Shown piece by piece: positions 50,454-58,926 of a DNA stretch of 64,000 nt (the stretch's first letter is position 1; each line of letters starts with the position of its first letter). The DNA lies in the NCBI GenBank assembly GCA_900548975.1, contig URMS01000013.1:20152-84151 (forward strand), in the 5' to 3' direction. The translations under genes were made by a program, and so were the position numbers. A model generated the notes under the pieces. It searched no databases. It was not told the DNA's origin and worked only from the letters and a program-made list of their open reading frames with translations. Source of the stretch: an uncultured Porphyromonadaceae bacterium. GTDB taxonomy: Bacteria; Bacteroidota; Bacteroidia; Bacteroidales; Muribaculaceae.

Positions 50454-51440
50454 ATGGAAAAGGACGAAATAAGTTTTATCGAGGCTTGCGCCGCACAGAT
50501 TCTTGGCGGCGGCAGCCTTGATGAAAATACTCTGTACGAGCTTGCCGGGGTGGAAAGCCCCGAGGCTATTGCCGTACTGGAAGAGCGTGCCGCCGAGATT
50601 ACACGGCGCTTCTGCTCGCGTAAATTCGACACCTGTTCTATCGTCAACGCCCGCTCGGGGCGTTGCTCGGAGAACTGCAAGTGGTGCGCCCAGTCGGCTC
50701 ATTTCGATACCGGTTGCGCCACATATGCCATTGTCGACCGCGACGAAGCCCTGCATGTGGCCCGCTACAATGCCGAGAGAGGCGTGGGCCGATTCTCGAT
50801 GGTGGCCAGCGGGCGTGCCGTGCGCGGAGAAGCGCTCGAGGACATATGTTCCATTCTCGAGTACGTCGGCTCCCACGACGGCATAGCCACCTGTGCGTCG
50901 CTCGGCCTCCTTGGCGAGGACGAACTGCGGCGCCTCAGGGCGACGGGAGCCGTGCGCTATCACTGCAATCTCGAGACGGCGCCGTCGTACTTCGGCAAAC
51001 TGTGCACCACCCACACCATCGAGGATAAACTCGCTACCATCGACACCGCCCGCCGTCTGGGCTTCGAGATATGCTCGGGCGGTATCATCGGCATGGGCGA
51101 GACGCGCCGCCAGCGCATGGAGCTCGCCGTGACACTGCGTCGGGCCATGCCGGTGTCGATACCTATCAACGTCCTCTGTCCTATTCCTGGCACGCCGCTC
51201 GCCGGCCAGCCCCTCATCAGCGAGGACGAGATACTGCTTACGGTGGCGCTGTTCCGCTTCGCGCATCCGACAGTGCAGCTGCGCTTTGCCGGCGGCCGCT
51301 CGCGCATGAGCCGCGAAGGGCTGCTGAAAGCCTTCCGCATAGGCATAAACGGCGCCATTGTCGGCGACCTTCTCACAACCATCGGCTCGACCATAGCCGA
51401 CGACCGCCAACTGGTAGACGAAGCCGGCTATGAATGGTGA
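50454..51440 (+). CDS. bioB: Biotin synthase
   Basis: The 328-residue radical-SAM enzyme shows the CxxxCxxC motif C-SENC-KWC, followed by AQSAHFDTGCATYAIVDRDE, then YHCNLETAPSYFGKLCTTHT and LRFAGGRSRMS. BioB inserts sulfur into dethiobiotin using a 4Fe-4S and a 2Fe-2S cluster. I use ATG 50454; a GTG directly before it would add one residue. No other bio genes are nearby. The stop overlaps the methyltransferase start by 11 bases. Confidence 0.93.
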   Translation: MEKDEISFIEACAAQILGGGSLDENTLYELAGVESPEAIAVLEERAAEITRRFCSRKFDTCSIVNARSGRCSENCKWCAQSAHFDTGCATYAIVDRDEALHVARYNAERGVGRFSMVASGRAVRGEALEDICSILEYVGSHDGIATCASLGLLGEDELRRLRATGAVRYHCNLETAPSYFGKLCTTHTIEDKLATIDTARRLGFEICSGGIIGMGETRRQRMELAVTLRRAMPVSIPINVLCPIPGTPLAGQPLISEDEILLTVALFRFAHPTVQLRFAGGRSRMSREGLLKAFRIGINGAIVGDLLTTIGSTIADDRQLVDEAGYEW

Positions 51441-52197
51441 TTTCGTGCTCACGAAGGCTCTCGCAAAGGAGTTTGCCTCGCTTGATGACGCCAAGGGACG
51501 CCGCCGCTCGGGCATGTTCGTGGCAGAGGGCCGCAAGTGCGTCGAGACACTTATCGACGGCGGTTTTTCGCCCCGCTACCTCTTTGCCGACGTCGAAAGC
51601 GACTTCGATATTCCCGGCGCGGTGAGAGTGAAGCGCGGTCTGCTGCGCGATATTACGCGTCTCAGCGCCACACCGCAGGTAATCGCTTTTTTCGAGCTTC
51701 CCGACCACGACGAGACTGCTGACCTTTCCGCACCCGCGACATCGCTTGTGCTCGCGCTCGACCGCATACAGGACCCCGGCAACATGGGCACCATACTGCG
51801 CACCGCCGACTGGATGGGCGTGCGCACCGTCGTGGCCTCGCGCGACACCGTCGATATCTTCAATCCCAAGACCGTGCAGGCTTCCATGGGTGCTATCGCC
51901 AGTGTGAAAGTGGTGTATACTGACCTTGCGGAATACCTCGGTTCACTGAACAAAGACATACCGGTGTACGGCACCTTCCTCGACGGTGCCGACATCTACA
52001 GCTCGCCGCTCAGCCCGTGCGGCGTGGTGGTGATGGGCAACGAGGGCAGCGGCGTGTCGGCGCCCGTTGCCGCGCGTGTCAACAGCCGCCTCTTCATTCC
52101 GCCTTTCGGCGACGGCTGTGTGAGCGAGAGCCTCAACGTGGGCATCGCTACGGCCGTGGTACTCTCTCAATTCCGTCAACGTCTGAGCAATGGCTAA
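51430..52197 (+). CDS. SpoU/TrmH-family RNA 2'-O-methyltransferase
   Basis: The 255-residue protein has an N-terminal RNA-binding part (RRSGMFVAEGRKCVETLIDG) and the knotted SPOUT methyltransferase domain with its three motifs: LDRIQDPGNMGTILRTADWM, VVMGNEGSGVSAPV and IPPFGDGCVSESLNVGIATA. It methylates ribose in rRNA or tRNA with S-adenosylmethionine; the target nucleotide is not evident. Its start lies 11 bases inside bioB and its end 8 bases inside radA, so translation of the three is probably coupled. Confidence 0.9.
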   Translation: MNGDFVLTKALAKEFASLDDAKGRRRSGMFVAEGRKCVETLIDGGFSPRYLFADVESDFDIPGAVRVKRGLLRDITRLSATPQVIAFFELPDHDETADLSAPATSLVLALDRIQDPGNMGTILRTADWMGVRTVVASRDTVDIFNPKTVQASMGAIASVKVVYTDLAEYLGSLNKDIPVYGTFLDGADIYSSPLSPCGVVVMGNEGSGVSAPVAARVNSRLFIPPFGDGCVSESLNVGIATAVVLSQFRQRLSNG

Positions 52198-53566
52198 GTT
52201 AAAACAGAAAACACTGTGGTTCTGCACCTCGTGCGGGGCCGATTCGCCCAAGTGGGCCGGACGCTGCCCTGCGTGCGGCGAGTGGAACACCATGGTCGAG
52301 GAAAAAGTGGCCGCATCGCCCGCGGCAGGCGCCGTAGCGGCCGGAAATGGCGGACGCCGCAAGTCGCAGCCGCGTGCCGTGAACGATATCGAGGCTGTCG
52401 ACGAGCCCCGCATCGCCATGCCGAGCCAGGAACTCAACCGGGTGCTTGGCGGAGGCCTTGTCAAGGGGTCGATAGTGCTCATCGGCGGCGAGCCTGGTGT
52501 GGGCAAGTCGACTCTGGTGCTTCAGAATCTGCTGTCGATACGCTCGCGCACAATTCTCTATGTGTCGGGCGAGGAAAGCCCCACGCAGATCAAGCTCCGC
52601 GCCGACCGCATAGGGCGGGGGAGCGACAATCTGTTTATAGTAGGCGAGACATCGCTCGAGAATATTTTCAGCCATATCGAGGACATACAGCCGCAGATAC
52701 TTGTTGTCGATTCCATCCAGACCATCGCCTCCGACGCTCTCGAATCGTCGGCCGGCAGCGTGGGGCAGGTGCGCGAGTGCGCGGCCGCCCTGCTGCGCTA
52801 TGCCAAGGACAGCGGCGTGCCTGTGATTCTCATCGGCCATATCACCAAAGAAGGGTCGCTTGCAGGCCCGAAGGTGCTGGAGCACATAGTCGACGCCGTG
52901 CTCCAGTTCGAGGGCGACCGCCAGTACCTCTACCGGCTGCTGCGCGCCACCAAAAACCGATTCGGCAGCACGTCAGAGCTCGGTATCTACGAGATGTGCC
53001 GTAACGGCCTGCGCGAGGTGTCGAACCCGTCGGAACTGCTCATGAGCAATGCCGGGAGCGAGCTTTCGGGCGTGGCCGTGGGTGTGACGCTCGAGGGCAT
53101 CAGGCCCTTCCTGATCGAGGTGCAGGCGCTTGTCAGCACCGCTGCGTATGGCACGCCGCAGCGTTCGGTCACCGGCTTCGACGCCAAGCGCATGAACATG
53201 CTGCTTGCCGTGCTCGAAAAGCGCGTGGGCTTCAAACTCGGGCAGAAAGACGTGTTCCTCAATATAGCAGGCGGTCTGAAAGTGAACGATCCGGCACTCG
53301 ACCTTGCCATTATCTCGGCTATTCTGTCGAGCAATGTCGACATGGCCATTCCCGGCGGATGGTGCATGGCCGGCGAAGTGGGCCTCACCGGCGAGATACG
53401 CCCGGTGACGCGCATCGAACAGCGCATACAGGAGGCCGAAAAACTCGGCATGACCGACATCCTCATCCCCGATGTGCCCCTGAAGGGCTTCGACACATCG
53501 TCGCTGGCAATCCGCGTGCACCCCGTGGCCAAAGTCGCCGACGGCTTCCGCGCCCTTTTCGGGTAG
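52190..53566 (+). CDS. radA: DNA repair protein RadA/Sms
   Basis: The 458-residue protein has every RadA landmark: an N-terminal zinc finger (FCTSCGADSPKW, AGRCPACGEW), Walker A GGEPGVGKS (99-107), the RadA-specific KNRFG motif in ATKNRFGSTSELG (about 254), and the C-terminal Lon-like domain (NIAGGLKVNDPALDLAIISA). RadA is a hexameric helicase that drives branch migration in recombination repair. Its stop codon abuts the stop of the convergent four-helix gene. Confidence 0.93.
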   Translation: MAKLKQKTLWFCTSCGADSPKWAGRCPACGEWNTMVEEKVAASPAAGAVAAGNGGRRKSQPRAVNDIEAVDEPRIAMPSQELNRVLGGGLVKGSIVLIGGEPGVGKSTLVLQNLLSIRSRTILYVSGEESPTQIKLRADRIGRGSDNLFIVGETSLENIFSHIEDIQPQILVVDSIQTIASDALESSAGSVGQVRECAAALLRYAKDSGVPVILIGHITKEGSLAGPKVLEHIVDAVLQFEGDRQYLYRLLRATKNRFGSTSELGIYEMCRNGLREVSNPSELLMSNAGSELSGVAVGVTLEGIRPFLIEVQALVSTAAYGTPQRSVTGFDAKRMNMLLAVLEKRVGFKLGQKDVFLNIAGGLKVNDPALDLAIISAILSSNVDMAIPGGWCMAGEVGLTGEIRPVTRIEQRIQEAEKLGMTDILIPDVPLKGFDTSSLAIRVHPVAKVADGFRALFG

Positions 53567-54157
53567 CTACTCTTTTTCAGGCGGTGGAGTGCTCCGAGTA
53601 CTCTGAGTACTCTGAGAACTCCGATACTCCCTCCTCGCCGCCGACATCTGCTCGCGGATGCCGCCATTTTTCAAAAAGTCGGCTTTTTGGCGCTCTATCA
53701 GTTTATGAAGCATTACATCGGCCTGATGAATCAGTATGATGCAGACGTTAGCGACTGTCTCGGGCGGTCGTGAGGCCATGACCTCGCGGTAGACGGCACT
53801 GTCGTGGTGTGTCATGCAGTAGCGCCTCGACTTTATGGCGATAGGGCTGTCTTTATCCCACAGAGGAAGACCACGGGTGCGTAGATAGTCTTCGTAATCG
53901 ATGAGCAATTCCTGCAGGCTGGCTTTGGCTACATTGGTAAGCTTGATTTCGGTCTCTTTTGAAGTGGAGCCGGCGGCACTGCCTTCTGCAATATTCTGTT
54001 TCCCCGATCGGGCGGCCTGGAGCATCTGGTCCGCCGTGCGGTCACCGGTACTTATAAATCGCTTTATAAATATATAGGTGATATCATATATGATTTCTGC
54101 CACCTTATAGACTCGCAGGCCTCGGTAGTAACCTTTCTGAGGAATGAAATCGTTCAT
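53567..54157 (-). CDS. Four-helix-bundle protein
   Basis: The 196-residue protein matches the S23-like four-helix-bundle family, related to proteins encoded in 23S rRNA intervening sequences: YRGLRVYKVAEIIYDITYIF, ISTGDRTADQMLQAARSGKQ, IAEGSAAGSTSKETEIKLTN and ASLQELLIDYEDYLRTRGL. The C-terminus adds a low-complexity tail (SSQSTQSTRSTPPPEKE) whose DNA is a run of repeats. I chose ATG 54157 (MNDFIPQKGYYRG), since upstream frame crosses the promoter and tRNA region. Function is unknown; the family is thought to bind nucleic acid or ribosomal material. Confidence 0.75.
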   Translation of the reverse strand: MNDFIPQKGYYRGLRVYKVAEIIYDITYIFIKRFISTGDRTADQMLQAARSGKQNIAEGSAAGSTSKETEIKLTNVAKASLQELLIDYEDYLRTRGLPLWDKDSPIAIKSRRYCMTHHDSAVYREVMASRPPETVANVCIILIHQADVMLHKLIERQKADFLKNGGIREQMSAARREYRSSQSTQSTRSTPPPEKE

Positions 54158-54177
54158 ATTACTCTCGATAGTTTTTG

Positions 54178-54207
54178 CAAATATAGCTATTTTAGCTAAC
54201 TTAGCTA
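54178..54207 (-). promoter_or_regulatory. Minus-7 box and three TAGCTA repeats for the four-helix gene
   Basis: On the minus strand TATATTTG (54178-54185) lies 20 bases before the ATG. Directly upstream are three palindromic TAGCTA hexamers starting at 54184, 54193 and 54202, exactly 9 bases apart, which could bind a regulator. Confidence 0.45.
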
Positions 54208-54246
54208 TAGTAGCCTGATGGTAAGAAAAATTTTTTTCGGGGAAAA

Positions 54247-54278
54247 TTTGCGGGAACGGAAAAAAGGTCTTATCTTTG
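54247..54278 (+). promoter_or_regulatory. Promoter of tRNA-Cys
   Basis: TTTG (54247-54250) and TATCTTTG (54271-54278) are 20 bases apart, an ideal Bacteroidetes promoter. The tRNA begins 20 bases after the box. Confidence 0.7.
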
Positions 54279-54297
54279 CACCCGCAAACCCACCAAT

Positions 54298-54368
54298 GGT
54301 ACCATGGCCGAGTGGTTAGGCAACGGTCTGCAAAACCGTGCACAGCAGTTCGATTCTGCTTGGTACCT
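54298..54368 (+). tRNA. tRNA-Cys (anticodon GCA)
   Basis: The acceptor stem GGTACCA pairs with TGGTACC, and the anticodon stem ACGGT pairs with ACCGT around the loop CTGCAAA, giving anticodon GCA. The T arm is CAGCAG-TTCGATT-CTGCT. The discriminator base is T, as usual for Cys. CCA is not encoded, so it must be added by an enzyme. Confidence 0.93.
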
Positions 54369-54372
54369 CTTC

Positions 54373-54406
54373 AATCCCGCTTCCACACACCGAGGCGGGA
54401 TTTTTT
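54373..54406 (+). terminator. Terminator after tRNA-Cys
   Basis: ATCCCGC and GCGGGAT pair over a 14-base loop and run into TTTTT, just after the tRNA. It lies only 16 bases before the aspartokinase start, so that gene needs read-through or its own promoter. Confidence 0.7.
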
Positions 54407-54421
54407 AAATATCTGCAGGAA

Positions 54422-55735
54422 TTGAAAGTACTTAAATTCGGCGGCACATCGGTAGGGAGTGCCGAACGCATAAAACATGTAGCGGACCTGGTGTGCAGGT
54501 CCAAAGGCGATCTTGTGGTTTTGTCGGCAATGTCGGGAACCACCAACACTCTGGTCGAAATCGCAGAATATCTCTACAAGGGCAATGTTCCCGGAGCACA
54601 GGAAACTCTCAACGCCCTCGAGACCAAGTATGCTCAGGTTGTGCGCGATCTTCTCGTGAGCGAGCAGGCACGCCTGGCGGCAGCCGAGGCTGTGGAGCGC
54701 GCTCTGTCGACCATACGGTATTATTTCGACAAGGAATTCGGCGAGGATGCCGAGAAAGAAATTCTGGCACAGGGCGAACTCATGTCGACCGCCCTGATGC
54801 ATGCCCTCCTTGGCGAACGCGGTGTAAAGGCCGTGATGCTGCCGGCGCTCGACTATATGCGCACCGGCGAAGGTGGCGAGCCCGATATGGCTTACATCGC
54901 GTCGGGATTGCGACGTCTGCTCGATGTGAATCCGGGCGCCGACGTGTATATTACCCAAGGCTATATATGCCGCAACAGTTCGGGCAAGACCGACAATCTG
55001 CGTCGCGGCGGCAGCGACTACACCGCCTCGATAGCCGGTGCGGTGCTCGATGCCGACGAGATACAGATATGGACTGACATCGACGGCATGCACAACAACG
55101 ACCCCCGCTATGTGGACAACACCCGCCCCGTGAGCGAGCTTCACTTCGAGGAGGCGGCCGAACTGGCATATTTCGGAGCCAAAATACTGCATCCGGCCTG
55201 TGTGCTTCCCGCCAAACTGCACAATATACCGGTGCGCCTGCTCAACACCATGGAGCCCGAAGCGCCCGGCACCCTCATATACAATACCCGCCCCGACGGC
55301 ACCATCAAGGCCGTGGCCGCCAAGGACGGTATCACGGCCATTAAGATAAAGAGCGGCCGCATGCTGCTGGCCTACGGCTTTCTCCACAAGGTATTCGAGA
55401 CCTTCGAGAACCACCGCACCAGCATCGACATGATAGCCACCTCGGAAGTGGGCGTGACGCTGAGCATCGACGACGACTCGCGCCTGGCCGCCATTGTCGA
55501 CGACCTGAAGCATTTCGGTACCGTGACGGTAGACCGCGATATGGTGATAATATGCATAGTCGGCGACCTCGAGTGGCACAATACCGGCTTCGAAGGCCGT
55601 GTACTGTCGGCGCTGGGCGATATTCCGGTGCGCATGATATCTTATGGCGGCAGCAACTACAATATCTCGGTGCTTGTAAGCGCCGAAGACAAAATCGAGG
55701 CTCTGCGGCGCCTCAGCAAAAATTTATTCGAGTAA
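54422..55735 (+). CDS. lysC: Aspartate kinase (TTG start)
   Basis: The 437-residue protein has the aspartokinase start KVLKFGGTSVGSAERIK, then VVLSAMSGTTNTLVEIA, GRTRGGSDYTA-like RRGGSDYTASIAGAVL, and two C-terminal ACT domains (about 300-430; FLHKVFETFENHRTSIDMI and YGGSNYNISVLVS). It phosphorylates aspartate to open lysine, threonine and methionine synthesis and is usually feedback-inhibited through the ACT domains. No ATG fits; the only Met in frame upstream lies inside the tRNA, so I place the start at TTG 54422, directly before the conserved KVLKFGG. Confidence 0.88.
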   Translation: MKVLKFGGTSVGSAERIKHVADLVCRSKGDLVVLSAMSGTTNTLVEIAEYLYKGNVPGAQETLNALETKYAQVVRDLLVSEQARLAAAEAVERALSTIRYYFDKEFGEDAEKEILAQGELMSTALMHALLGERGVKAVMLPALDYMRTGEGGEPDMAYIASGLRRLLDVNPGADVYITQGYICRNSSGKTDNLRRGGSDYTASIAGAVLDADEIQIWTDIDGMHNNDPRYVDNTRPVSELHFEEAAELAYFGAKILHPACVLPAKLHNIPVRLLNTMEPEAPGTLIYNTRPDGTIKAVAAKDGITAIKIKSGRMLLAYGFLHKVFETFENHRTSIDMIATSEVGVTLSIDDDSRLAAIVDDLKHFGTVTVDRDMVIICIVGDLEWHNTGFEGRVLSALGDIPVRMISYGGSNYNISVLVSAEDKIEALRRLSKNLFE

Positions 55736-55741
55736 GGTACA

Positions 55742-57358
55742 ATGATAACGGTAACAAATTTAGGAATCCAATTCGGTAAAAAGCCTCTTTTTCAGGATGT
55801 GAATCTCAAATTTACACCCGGTAACTGCTATGGTATAATCGGAGCGAACGGCGCCGGCAAGTCGACCCTCATGCGCATGCTCAGCGGACAGCTGACGCCG
55901 ACATCGGGCACAGTGTCGCAGGGTCCTGGCGAGCGCATGAGTGTGCTCGAACAGGACCACTTCAAGTTCGACGACTGCACTGTGCTCGAGACCGTGATGC
56001 GCGGCCATACCGTGCTGTGGGACATAATGCAGGAAAAAGACGCCCTCTATGCCAAGCCCGATTTCAACGATGAGGACGGCGTGCGTGCCGCCGAACTCGA
56101 GGAAAAATTCGCCGAACTCGAGGGCTGGAACGCCGAGAGCGATGCCGCCGCTCTGCTTAGCGGCCTCGGCATAAAGGAAGACCGCCACTATATGCTCATG
56201 CGCGATGTGAGCGCCAACGAGAAGGTGCGCGTGCTCCTTGCAAAGGCTCTTTTTGGCAATCCCGACAATCTGCTGCTCGACGAACCGACCAACGACCTCG
56301 ACCTCGACACCGTGGCGTGGTTGGAGCAGTATCTCAGCAATTTCGAGAATACGGTGCTGGTGGTGAGCCACGACCGTCACTTCCTCGACAGCGTGTGCAC
56401 CCATACACTCGACATCGACTACAACCGTCTGCAGCTTTTTGCCGGCAACTATTCCTTTTGGTATCAGAGTTCGCAGTTGGCACTGCGTCAGCAGCAGCAG
56501 GCCAACAAGAAGGCCGAGGAAAAGCGTGCCGAACTTCTTGAATTTATCCGCCGCTTCAGCGCCAACGTGGCCAAGAGCAAGCAGACAACCTCGCGCAAGA
56601 AGATGCTCGAAAAGCTCAATATCGAGGAAATACAGGCATCGTCGCGCCGCTATCCGGGCATCATATTCACACCCGCACGCGAGCCCGGCAACAAGATTCT
56701 CGAGGTTAAGGGCCTGACTGCCAGTGTGGACGGCGAGATGCTGTTCCGCGACGTCAATTTCCAGATCGAGAAAGGCGACAAGGTGGCTTTCCTGAGCCAC
56801 GATCCGCGCGCAATGACGGCGCTCTTCGAAATCATCAACGGCAAACGTAAGCCCGACGCCGGTACCTACGAGTGGGGTCAGACCATTACGAGCGCCTATC
56901 TTCCTCTTGACAACTCGGCATTCTTCAACACCGACTATAACCTGGTCGACTGGCTGGCGCAGTTCAGCGACGATTCGAGCGAAATCTATCTCAAGGGCTT
57001 CCTCGGCAAGATGCTTTTCTCGGGCGAGGACGTGCTCAAAAAGGCGTCGGTGCTTTCCGGCGGCGAGAAGATGCGCTGCATGATAGCGCGCATGATGATG
57101 CGCGACGCCAATACACTGGTGCTCGATTCGCCGACCAACCACCTCGATCTCGAGTCGATACAGGCTTTCAACAACACTCTTCAGACTTTCAAGGGCAATA
57201 TCCTGATGGCGTCGCACGACCATGAGTTCATTCAGACAATATGCAACCGCATAATCGAGCTTACTCCCGGCGGTATCATCGACAAGCTCACCGAGTACGA
57301 CGATTATATCACCGATCCCCGCGTCGCCGAAGCCCGCGAGCGACTCTACAGTAAATGA
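55742..57358 (+). CDS. ABC-F family protein with degenerate second nucleotide site
   Basis: The 538-residue protein has two ABC domains without membrane parts, as in ABC-F translation factors. The first has Walker A GANGAGKST and Walker B LLLDEPTNDLDLDT, but its signature is VSANEK instead of LSGGQ-like. The linker has the expected charged helices (QQQQANKKAEEKRAEL). The second domain has a normal LSGGEKMRCMIARMMM signature and LVLDSPTNHLDLES, yet its Walker A position reads LSHDPRAMTALFE, lacking the GxxGxGK core. Most ABC-F members have two intact sites. The protein may be a ribosome-associated factor of the YbiT-like branch; which one is unknown. Confidence 0.85.
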   Translation: MITVTNLGIQFGKKPLFQDVNLKFTPGNCYGIIGANGAGKSTLMRMLSGQLTPTSGTVSQGPGERMSVLEQDHFKFDDCTVLETVMRGHTVLWDIMQEKDALYAKPDFNDEDGVRAAELEEKFAELEGWNAESDAAALLSGLGIKEDRHYMLMRDVSANEKVRVLLAKALFGNPDNLLLDEPTNDLDLDTVAWLEQYLSNFENTVLVVSHDRHFLDSVCTHTLDIDYNRLQLFAGNYSFWYQSSQLALRQQQQANKKAEEKRAELLEFIRRFSANVAKSKQTTSRKKMLEKLNIEEIQASSRRYPGIIFTPAREPGNKILEVKGLTASVDGEMLFRDVNFQIEKGDKVAFLSHDPRAMTALFEIINGKRKPDAGTYEWGQTITSAYLPLDNSAFFNTDYNLVDWLAQFSDDSSEIYLKGFLGKMLFSGEDVLKKASVLSGGEKMRCMIARMMMRDANTLVLDSPTNHLDLESIQAFNNTLQTFKGNILMASHDHEFIQTICNRIIELTPGGIIDKLTEYDDYITDPRVAEARERLYSK

Positions 57359-57593
57359 AATTATGAAGTTAGGATATTAGGATGTAAGGAAAAATAGGAA
57401 ATTATGAGGTTAGGATATTAAGAGGTAAGGATATAAGGAATGTTTGGATAAGAAGCATTTTTATTTAACTCTCCTAACATCCTATTTTCCTGGCTTCCTC
57501 TCTTCCTAACCACCTAATCTCCTAATCACCTAACCTCATTCCTCTTAAATTCCTAATTTCCTATCCTCCTAACAACCTAATCTCCTATAAAAA
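57359..57593. repeat. Low-complexity spacer with complementary word arrays
   Basis: The left part (about 57360-57440) is purine-rich and repeats GTTAGGATATTAGG, AGGTAAGGATATAAGG and similar words. The right part (about 57472-57590) is pyrimidine-rich and repeats CCTAATCTCCTAA, CACCTAACC and CCTCCTAAC. Each side is a degenerate reverse complement of the other, so a long imperfect hairpin can form. No gene is visible. Confidence 0.6.
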
Positions 57594-57890
57594 ATGGTAA
57601 AGCATGTAGTAATGTTCAGGCTCGAGGGCGACAGCGCGGCTGTTGCCAAGGCCGCTGCCGATTTCAAGGCCGGTCTCGAAGCTCTTCCGGCACAGATAGC
57701 CGAACTTAAATCGATGGATGTGGCCATCGACAACAGCGGTATCGAAGGTAACTGGACCGTGACCCTCACGGCCATGTGCGACAATTTCGCCGACCTCAAG
57801 ACCTATGCCGGTCATCCAGCACACCTGGCCTGTGTGGCCATCATCAAGCCCCTCATCGCCGCCCGCGCCTGCGTAGACTGCGAGCAGTAA
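57594..57890 (+). CDS. Dabb (stress-responsive A/B barrel) domain protein
   Basis: The 98-residue protein follows the Dabb plan: MVKHVVMFRLEGDS at the start, a helix (AADFKAGLEALPAQIAELKS), strands (NWTVTLTAMCDNFADLKTY) and the ending GHPAHLACVAIIKPLIAARA. These small dimeric ferredoxin-like barrels occur as stand-alone stress-responsive proteins; their ligand is usually unknown. It is followed by a strong bidirectional hairpin. Confidence 0.85.
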   Translation: MVKHVVMFRLEGDSAAVAKAAADFKAGLEALPAQIAELKSMDVAIDNSGIEGNWTVTLTAMCDNFADLKTYAGHPAHLACVAIIKPLIAARACVDCEQ

Positions 57891-57910
57891 TAAGCGCTTA
57901 GGCAAATAAT

Positions 57911-57973
57911 GACCGCATGGTGGTCGAATATTTTCCGCACATTTCCGGCGGGATATTCGACCGCCATGCGGTC
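57911..57973. terminator. Long inverted repeat between convergent genes
   Basis: A 21-base arm (57911-57931, GACCGCATGGTGGTCGAATAT) pairs with 57953-57973 with one wobble pair, around a 21-base loop. It separates the Dabb gene from the oppositely oriented nucleoside phosphorylase. Confidence 0.75.
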
Positions 57974-57993
57974 GGTTTGGGTATGTGTTGGTG

Positions 57994-58869
57994 TCAGATG
58001 CGGTCGAGGACGACGGCGATGAGGTCGCGGATGCCCTGTTTGTAGTTGGGGTTGGCTTCGGTTTTGTAGCGGTTGGCGATGATGGAGCAGACGGTCATGC
58101 AGCGGTGGCCCATGAGGCGTCCGAGGCCGGCCAGAGGAGCGCTCTCCATTTCGTAGTTGGTGATTTTCCGGTCCTTGTATTCGAATTCCTCGATGCGGCG
58201 GTTAAGGTCGGGGTTGGCAAGGGGCAGACGCAGCTCGCGGCCCTGGGGACCGTAGAAACCGACGGCAGAGATGGTGTTGCCCCGCACCATGTCATCGCGG
58301 CCTATCATGTCGACGAGTTCTTCGTCGGCGTTCACGATATAGGGCTTGGCCCACAGTGGATTCCAGCCGGTATGCTCGCAGAATGCTTTTTCGAAGTCGA
58401 GGTCGGCCACTTCATTACGGCCGGCATAGTAGTTGAGCACACCGTCGAAGCCAAGCGATTTTTCGGCTATCACGGGAGTACCGAGCGACAGTTCGGGCTG
58501 CAGAGCGCCCGATGTGCCGATGCGAACCATGGTGAGACGGCGTTTTTCGGGCCGAACCTCGCGGGTCTCGAAGTCGATGTTGGCCAGGGCGTCGAGTTCG
58601 TTGATCACGATGTCGATGTTGTCGGGGCCGATACCGTGGCTGAGGCACATTATGGGTTTGCCTTTGTAGGTGCCGCCGATGGTGTGGAATTCGCGTGAAG
58701 ACACTTCGAAAGTCCTGGTGTCGAAGAACGACGCCACCATGTCGACGCGCGCCGGATCGCCTACGAGGATAATGCGGTCGGTGAGCTGCGAGGGGAGAAG
58801 ATGCAGGTGGAATACGCTGCCGTCGGGGTTGATTATGAGTTCGGATGGAGGGATAATCTTGTTTTCCAT
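57994..58869 (-). CDS. Nucleoside phosphorylase (NP-I family, uridine-phosphorylase-like)
   Basis: The 291-residue protein matches NP-I phosphorylases: IILVGDPARVDMVASFF (phosphate-binding start), IMCLSHGIGPDNIDIVINEL, LTMVRIGTSGALQPEL, and the central YEMESAPLAGLGRLMGHR with the Glu that contacts the ribose. It splits nucleosides with phosphate into a base and ribose-1-phosphate. The sequence fits uridine/purine-type members; the base preference cannot be set. A hairpin terminates it from the Dabb gene. Confidence 0.85.
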   Translation of the reverse strand: MENKIIPPSELIINPDGSVFHLHLLPSQLTDRIILVGDPARVDMVASFFDTRTFEVSSREFHTIGGTYKGKPIMCLSHGIGPDNIDIVINELDALANIDFETREVRPEKRRLTMVRIGTSGALQPELSLGTPVIAEKSLGFDGVLNYYAGRNEVADLDFEKAFCEHTGWNPLWAKPYIVNADEELVDMIGRDDMVRGNTISAVGFYGPQGRELRLPLANPDLNRRIEEFEYKDRKITNYEMESAPLAGLGRLMGHRCMTVCSIIANRYKTEANPNYKQGIRDLIAVVLDRI

Positions 58870-58926
58870 AGCTGGGTGTTTTATAGTTGTTATGTTGTCG
58901 GATAGATATATAACGCCTCCGGGGCG

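Noticed and set aside
48764..50680. 638-residue minus-strand open frame
   Set aside because: It is a shadow of the acyl-CoA ligase and the start of bioB.
54338..54421. Longer aspartokinase starting at ATG 54338
   Set aside because: That start lies inside the tRNA-Cys gene and reads through its terminator; family similarity begins at TTG 54422.
57359..57593. Possible CRISPR array
   Set aside because: The words are short, degenerate and in both orientations, without constant spacers or cas genes.
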